DNA of 64,000 nucleotides from the NCBI RefSeq assembly GCF_000702445.1, contig NZ_JNIF01000003.1, positions 1,860,001 to 1,924,000 on the forward strand, given 5' to 3'. A model generated the notes under the pieces. It had not been told where the DNA came from, searched no databases, and saw only the letters and a list, made by a program, of their open reading frames with translations. A program made the position numbers and the translations under genes. Below are positions 60,423 through 64,000 of the stretch, one piece after another (within the stretch, counting starts at the first letter, position 1; every line of letters begins with the position of its first letter). This DNA comes from Bryobacter aggregatus MPL3 (GTDB lineage: Bacteria; Acidobacteriota; Terriglobia; Bryobacterales; Bryobacteraceae).

Positions 60423-62901
60423 TCTCATCCTCAACTCTCTCGAAGGGATTCTCAAGAATCATAGCCGCGTGCTGGCTGAGGAATTGCGGCAACATCCCGA
60501 ATGGCTTGAGGGACTGCAACTGGAACGTGATTTTGCCGTCGATCGCTTCCGCGAACTTCTGGCCGAAATTCCTTTTCAAAATCTCGCCCTTGCGGCCTTC
60601 CGCCGCCGTTGTATCCTGCGCATTCTCCTGCGCGACATTCTGGGGCATGCCTCGCTTTCCCAGACTGTTTCTGAGATCTCCGCTCTTGCCGACGCGATTC
60701 TGGACTGGTCCTACCAACAGATTCGTCATGAGGCCGAGGCGGTTTATGGCACCCCCCGGCTGGAGGACGGCACGCGCTGCGGCTGCTCCATCCTCGCTCT
60801 CGGCAAACTGGGTGGGCAGGAACTGAATTACAGCTCCGACATTGACTTGATGTATGTCTACGACGGTGTTGGCGAAACCAGCGGTCCGATGGTTCTCAGT
60901 AACAAAGAGTTTTTTGAGAAAGTTGCGCAACGGCAAACGCAGTTTCTTGGTGCTTATACCGCCGAAGGCATTTGTTATCGCGTCGACTTGCGTCTTCGTC
61001 CCGAAGGTAGCCTCGGCGAGATTGCTGTTTCTCTGGAGGCGGCGCGCGAGTATTACCGAGTCCGCGCGCGCGACTGGGAACTTCAGATGATGATCAAGGC
61101 CCGGGTTTCTGCTGGCGACCCTGCCCCCGGACTGGCGCTCATCGAATTCGTCGAACCTCTCACCTATCGCACCACCACCGATTTTTCGGCGATTGAAGCG
61201 GTCAGCGCAAGCCGGGTCCGGCTGGACGAAAAACTTTCCACCCGCAAGTTGAGCGGTGATGCACTCGACATCAAGCTCACGGGCGGTGGCATTCGCGATA
61301 TTGAGTTTCTGGTGCAGTGCCTCCAGCGTCTGCATGGAGGACGTGAGCCCTGGTTGCGCCACGGTGGCACAATGCTCGCGCTCGCCCGGCTCAACGACAA
61401 ATCGCTGATCTCGAACGCCGAGTTTCTCGAGCTCAGCGAAGCTTATGAATTCCTTCGTCATCTCGAACATCGCCTGCAGGTGATGGAAGACCGGCAGACG
61501 CATAGCATGCCCGAGAATCCGGAAGAGATCGATCACCTCGCCCGGCGTATGCCTCCGATTGATCTTGGCCATGAGAACACGGGGCCGCGTCTGGTGGCGC
61601 GCCTCAAGCGGCATCTTGCTGCTGTGGAATCGATCTACGCCAAGTTTATTTACGGGCGTGCGGCGGCATGGGCGCCGAGTCAGCCGGATCGATCACCGCT
61701 GAATGCGGGTTCCAAGCTCGATCGGTTGCTCGACGCCGCCAAGCACGACGCTGCGCTCACCCGTGATCTTCTGGATATTGCGGCGCTGAGCCCCTATCTC
61801 ACGGAAGAACTGGTGCGCCAGCCGCTCTGGGTGGAAGAGGTGCGCCGCATGCGCGTCAGTGCGAATCATCCGGTGCAATGGGAGGCAGAAGGGGGCATGC
61901 GCCGGGCTTTCCGCCGCCGCAATTTCCGCATCCAGTGCGAAAGCCTCTGTCTGCGCCGCCCTGTTTTTGAAACGCTCTCGGCCACCAGTGATCTGGCGGA
62001 TGCCGTCATTGCCCAAGCGTATCGGCTGGCGCTGAATGATGTTTCAAAAGGGCGCACGCAGATTGACCGCGACATGATGGTGGTTGCCTTGGGCCGGCTG
62101 GGCATGCGGGAATTCGATCTGGCAAGTGATGCCGATCTGGTTTTCATTCTTCCGAATGATGCGGCTGAGGATCTTGAGTTCTGGACCCGTGTGGCCGCCC
62201 GCATGATCGAGCTGTTGACGGCCTACACTGGCGATGGCGTGATCTTTACCGTGGACGCGCGGCTCCGTCCCTACGGACGGGAAGGCGACCTGGTGCAGTT
62301 TGAAGAGACCTACATCGATTACTTCACCCAGCATGCCGAGGCCTGGGAAGGCATTGCTTACATGAAAGCTCGCGCCGTTGCCGGTAACGTGGAGCGGGCC
62401 ACTGCCTTCTTAAGTGAACTCCAGCAAGTGGATTGGCGCCGCTATGGACAATCGCATCGGTCTCGCAGGCAACTGAGTGATATGCGTGTACGTCTTGAGA
62501 AAGAGCAGGGAAAGAGCAACGCGCTCAAGGCGGGCCATGGTGGCTATTACGACATCGATTTCATCTTGATGTATCTACGCTTGCGCGGCGCGGGAATCTT
62601 TTTTAAAGTGCTCAACACTCCCGAGCGGATCGATGTACTCGAAAAGATGGGTCATCTGGAACGTGACGATGCCCGCTTCCTCATGGATGCGGCGACGCTC
62701 TTTCGCGCCATTGATCACGGATTGCGCCTCTACACCGGACAACCAGCCGGGAATCTTCCTCACTCCCGTGCCACTCTCGATGCGCTGCATGCCATGCTCG
62801 AGCGCTGGGTGCCTGACCGGCTGCGCCGGGAAAGTTTTGAAGCAGATCTCCGCAGTATCCAGGACCAGACTCGCGAAACCTTTGATCGCCTTTTTGCCTA
62901 A
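60415..62901 (+). CDS. glnE: Bifunctional glutamine synthetase adenylyltransferase/adenylyl-removing enzyme
   Basis: 828 residues, somewhat shorter than the usual 940-1000, mainly at the N terminus. It has two nucleotidyltransferase domains: the N-terminal adenylyl-removing domain with SSDIDLMYVYDG (140-150) and DLRLRPEGSLG, and the C-terminal adenylyltransferase with LASDADLVFIL (about 570) and DARLRPYGREGDLV. It attaches AMP to or removes it from Tyr397-type GSI, controlled by PII, so the first GS gene in this window is the expected target. The TTG start at 60415 overlaps MOSC; no ATG fits better. It is translationally linked to a TPR gene downstream. Confidence 0.94.
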   Translation: MSDLILNSLEGILKNHSRVLAEELRQHPEWLEGLQLERDFAVDRFRELLAEIPFQNLALAAFRRRCILRILLRDILGHASLSQTVSEISALADAILDWSYQQIRHEAEAVYGTPRLEDGTRCGCSILALGKLGGQELNYSSDIDLMYVYDGVGETSGPMVLSNKEFFEKVAQRQTQFLGAYTAEGICYRVDLRLRPEGSLGEIAVSLEAAREYYRVRARDWELQMMIKARVSAGDPAPGLALIEFVEPLTYRTTTDFSAIEAVSASRVRLDEKLSTRKLSGDALDIKLTGGGIRDIEFLVQCLQRLHGGREPWLRHGGTMLALARLNDKSLISNAEFLELSEAYEFLRHLEHRLQVMEDRQTHSMPENPEEIDHLARRMPPIDLGHENTGPRLVARLKRHLAAVESIYAKFIYGRAAAWAPSQPDRSPLNAGSKLDRLLDAAKHDAALTRDLLDIAALSPYLTEELVRQPLWVEEVRRMRVSANHPVQWEAEGGMRRAFRRRNFRIQCESLCLRRPVFETLSATSDLADAVIAQAYRLALNDVSKGRTQIDRDMMVVALGRLGMREFDLASDADLVFILPNDAAEDLEFWTRVAARMIELLTAYTGDGVIFTVDARLRPYGREGDLVQFEETYIDYFTQHAEAWEGIAYMKARAVAGNVERATAFLSELQQVDWRRYGQSHRSRRQLSDMRVRLEKEQGKSNALKAGHGGYYDIDFILMYLRLRGAGIFFKVLNTPERIDVLEKMGHLERDDARFLMDAATLFRAIDHGLRLYTGQPAGNLPHSRATLDALHAMLERWVPDRLRRESFEADLRSIQDQTRETFDRLFA

Positions 62902-63709
62902 GCTCTCCATTCTGTTGCTGCTTCCTCTCCTCGCCCAAGCAGCAACGATCGAGTTCGCCTTGAATCGCATGTACAACTTCGATTTCAATGCGGCTGATCG
63001 TGAAATGGATCGCTACATCGCAGAAAAGCCCGAGGATCCCCTCGGCTACACATTCCGTTCTGCGGCCTATCTGTTTCGGGAGCTCGATCGTCTGGCGATC
63101 CTCGAAGGAGAGTTCTTTGCAAGCGATAAAAAATTTCTCGATAAGAAGAAGCCTGCTCCCGATCTGGCATTGAAGCTCCGCTTTCGGGAGTCGCTCGACC
63201 TTTCCCGCCAAAAAGCACAAAGCTTACTCAACAGCGATCCGAACCACCGGAACGCACTCTTCGCGCTCTGTCTCGATGCCGGGCTCACCAGTGACTACAC
63301 GGCACTCATTGAGAAGAGGCAACTCGGGAGCCTGAGCGATGCGAGGGAATCGCAAGCCTACGCCGTCCGTTTGCTGAAACTGGATCCAGACTATGCTGAT
63401 GCTTATCTGACGACCGGCGTCACGGAGTATTTACTCGGGAGTGTTCCCTTCTTTGTGCGTTGGTTTCTCCATTTTGATGAGGTGCAGGGGAGCAAGGCGG
63501 TTGCTGTGGATCGCCTCAAGTTGGTTGTCAAAAAAGGAAAGTATCTCGGCCCCTTTGCGAAAATCCTGTTGGTGATTGTCCATCTTCGCGAGAAACGGCC
63601 ACAAAGTGCGGAAATCTTGCTCTCCGAGCTGAGCCGTGAATTTCCGGAGAATCCACTCTTCCAAAAGGAACTGCAAAAGCTCCGGCCCACGCTCAAAGGA
63701 ACGAAATAA
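62894..63709 (+). CDS. TPR-like secreted protein
   Basis: About 271 residues from TTG 62894, chosen because it begins a signal peptide (LPKLSILLLLPLLAQAAT); it overlaps the end of glnE by 8 bp. The frame continues upstream inside glnE, which is antisense-free but off-frame coding. The mature part has helical repeats (ALNRMYNFDFNAADREMDRY, SQAYAVRLLKLDPDYADAYL, IVHLREKRPQSAEILLSELS) typical of TPR-like periplasmic proteins. Function unknown. Confidence 0.75.
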   Translation: MPKLSILLLLPLLAQAATIEFALNRMYNFDFNAADREMDRYIAEKPEDPLGYTFRSAAYLFRELDRLAILEGEFFASDKKFLDKKKPAPDLALKLRFRESLDLSRQKAQSLLNSDPNHRNALFALCLDAGLTSDYTALIEKRQLGSLSDARESQAYAVRLLKLDPDYADAYLTTGVTEYLLGSVPFFVRWFLHFDEVQGSKAVAVDRLKLVVKKGKYLGPFAKILLVIVHLREKRPQSAEILLSELSREFPENPLFQKELQKLRPTLKGTK

Positions 63710-64000
63710 GAATCCAGGTCCAGATCACGACGAGAAGATAGACGCCGAACAACGCGGCGAGGGCAATCTTGTCGCCAGTGCGAAGGTGAAGTTCGGGCCA
63801 GGGGAGGGGTGCCTGGCGGCTTCGCAGCAAGGCAAGGCCGAGCCCCAGTGTGATCGACAGCAATGTGGCCGCGGCACACCAACCTCCATAAACTGCATTC
63901 AGGGCTGGCTCTGCCAGCAGGCAGATTCCTACCGCTTCAAAGTCCATTTTCAATCCAATGGCGAAGACTAAGGTCTTGAAGACGCCTGCGAAGGCGGCAC
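63693..64000 (-). CDS. Integral membrane protein, N-terminal part outside the window
   Basis: The frame is open from its stop at 63693 to the right edge, so the start lies outside; the ATG at 63953 is internal, because the codons before it (AAFAGVFKTLVFAIGLK) continue the same hydrophobic pattern. The visible part has at least three membrane helices (AAATLLSITLGLGLALL, DKIALAALFGVYLLVVIW and the edge segment). No family recognised. It overlaps the convergent TPR gene by 17 bp. Confidence 0.6.
   Translation of the reverse strand, partial: AAFAGVFKTLVFAIGLKMDFEAVGICLLAEPALNAVYGGWCAAATLLSITLGLGLALLRSRQAPLPWPELHLRTGDKIALAALFGVYLLVVIWTWILISFL

Overview
The window looks like chromosomal DNA of an acidobacterium close to Solibacter/Bryobacter (Solibacterales). 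This is inferred from content: several Tat-exported Gfo/Idh/MocA oxidoreductases, PEP-CTERM proteins with VPEP tails, a secreted CHAT-TPR protease-like protein beside an ECF sigma factor, a secreted protein ending in what looks like the Solibacter C-terminal domain, a decayed winged-helix/WD40-type regulator, and Gram-negative LPS-transport genes. GC content is moderately high. I see no prophage, insertion sequence or CRISPR array. The only mobile-looking signal is local tandem duplication at 18.8-21.9 kb.

Layout. 0-4.6 kb: end of a radical SAM/SPASM gene, then a reverse-strand operon of CHAT-TPR protein, ECF sigma factor and zinc-finger anti-sigma factor. 5-8 kb: an LptC/LptA-like fusion with lptB. 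8-10 kb: a second ECF sigma factor with VOC and AHSA1 proteins. 10.3-15 kb: a PQQ enzyme fused to two cytochrome c domains, a chimeric pseudogene and a DUF885 protein. 15-19 kb: metK, behind a possible SAM-responsive leader, tig and a Gfo/Idh/MocA gene. 19-22 kb: a PEP-CTERM cluster of three intact genes and one pseudogene, interleaved with duplicated fragments of the oxidoreductase 3' end and its terminator. 22-28 kb: an MFS transporter, a HEAT protein, DUF2306, a glycerophosphodiesterase, and an oxidoreductase/isomerase pair. 28-33.6 kb: an overlapping FecR / helical / Cys-rich operon, a BNR protein, a TPR protein and dgt. 33.6-40.5 kb: tRNA-Leu, an esterase, xerC-like and trmFO, a third oxidoreductase, DinB and aldose epimerase. 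40.6-40.9 kb: a possible small RNA or small-peptide gene. 41-52.7 kb: adk, nadE, a propeller/phosphoesterase, GH57, and rbfA-apbE-hemE-hemG. 52.7-64 kb: an EthD protein, ssb, and a nitrogen-assimilation island (glnA, porin, amt, glnB, second GS, MOSC, glnE), then a TPR gene and a partial membrane protein.

How it fits together. The nitrogen island holds an ammonium channel, its PII regulator, two glutamine synthetases and the GS adenylyltransferase. Only the first synthetase keeps the tyrosine (residue 397) that such an enzyme would modify. The three oxidoreductases, the isomerase-like protein, aldose epimerase, MFS carrier and GH57 enzyme suggest a carbohydrate-degrading lifestyle with much processing in the periplasm. 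Two ECF sigma modules and many secreted proteins point to envelope sensing.
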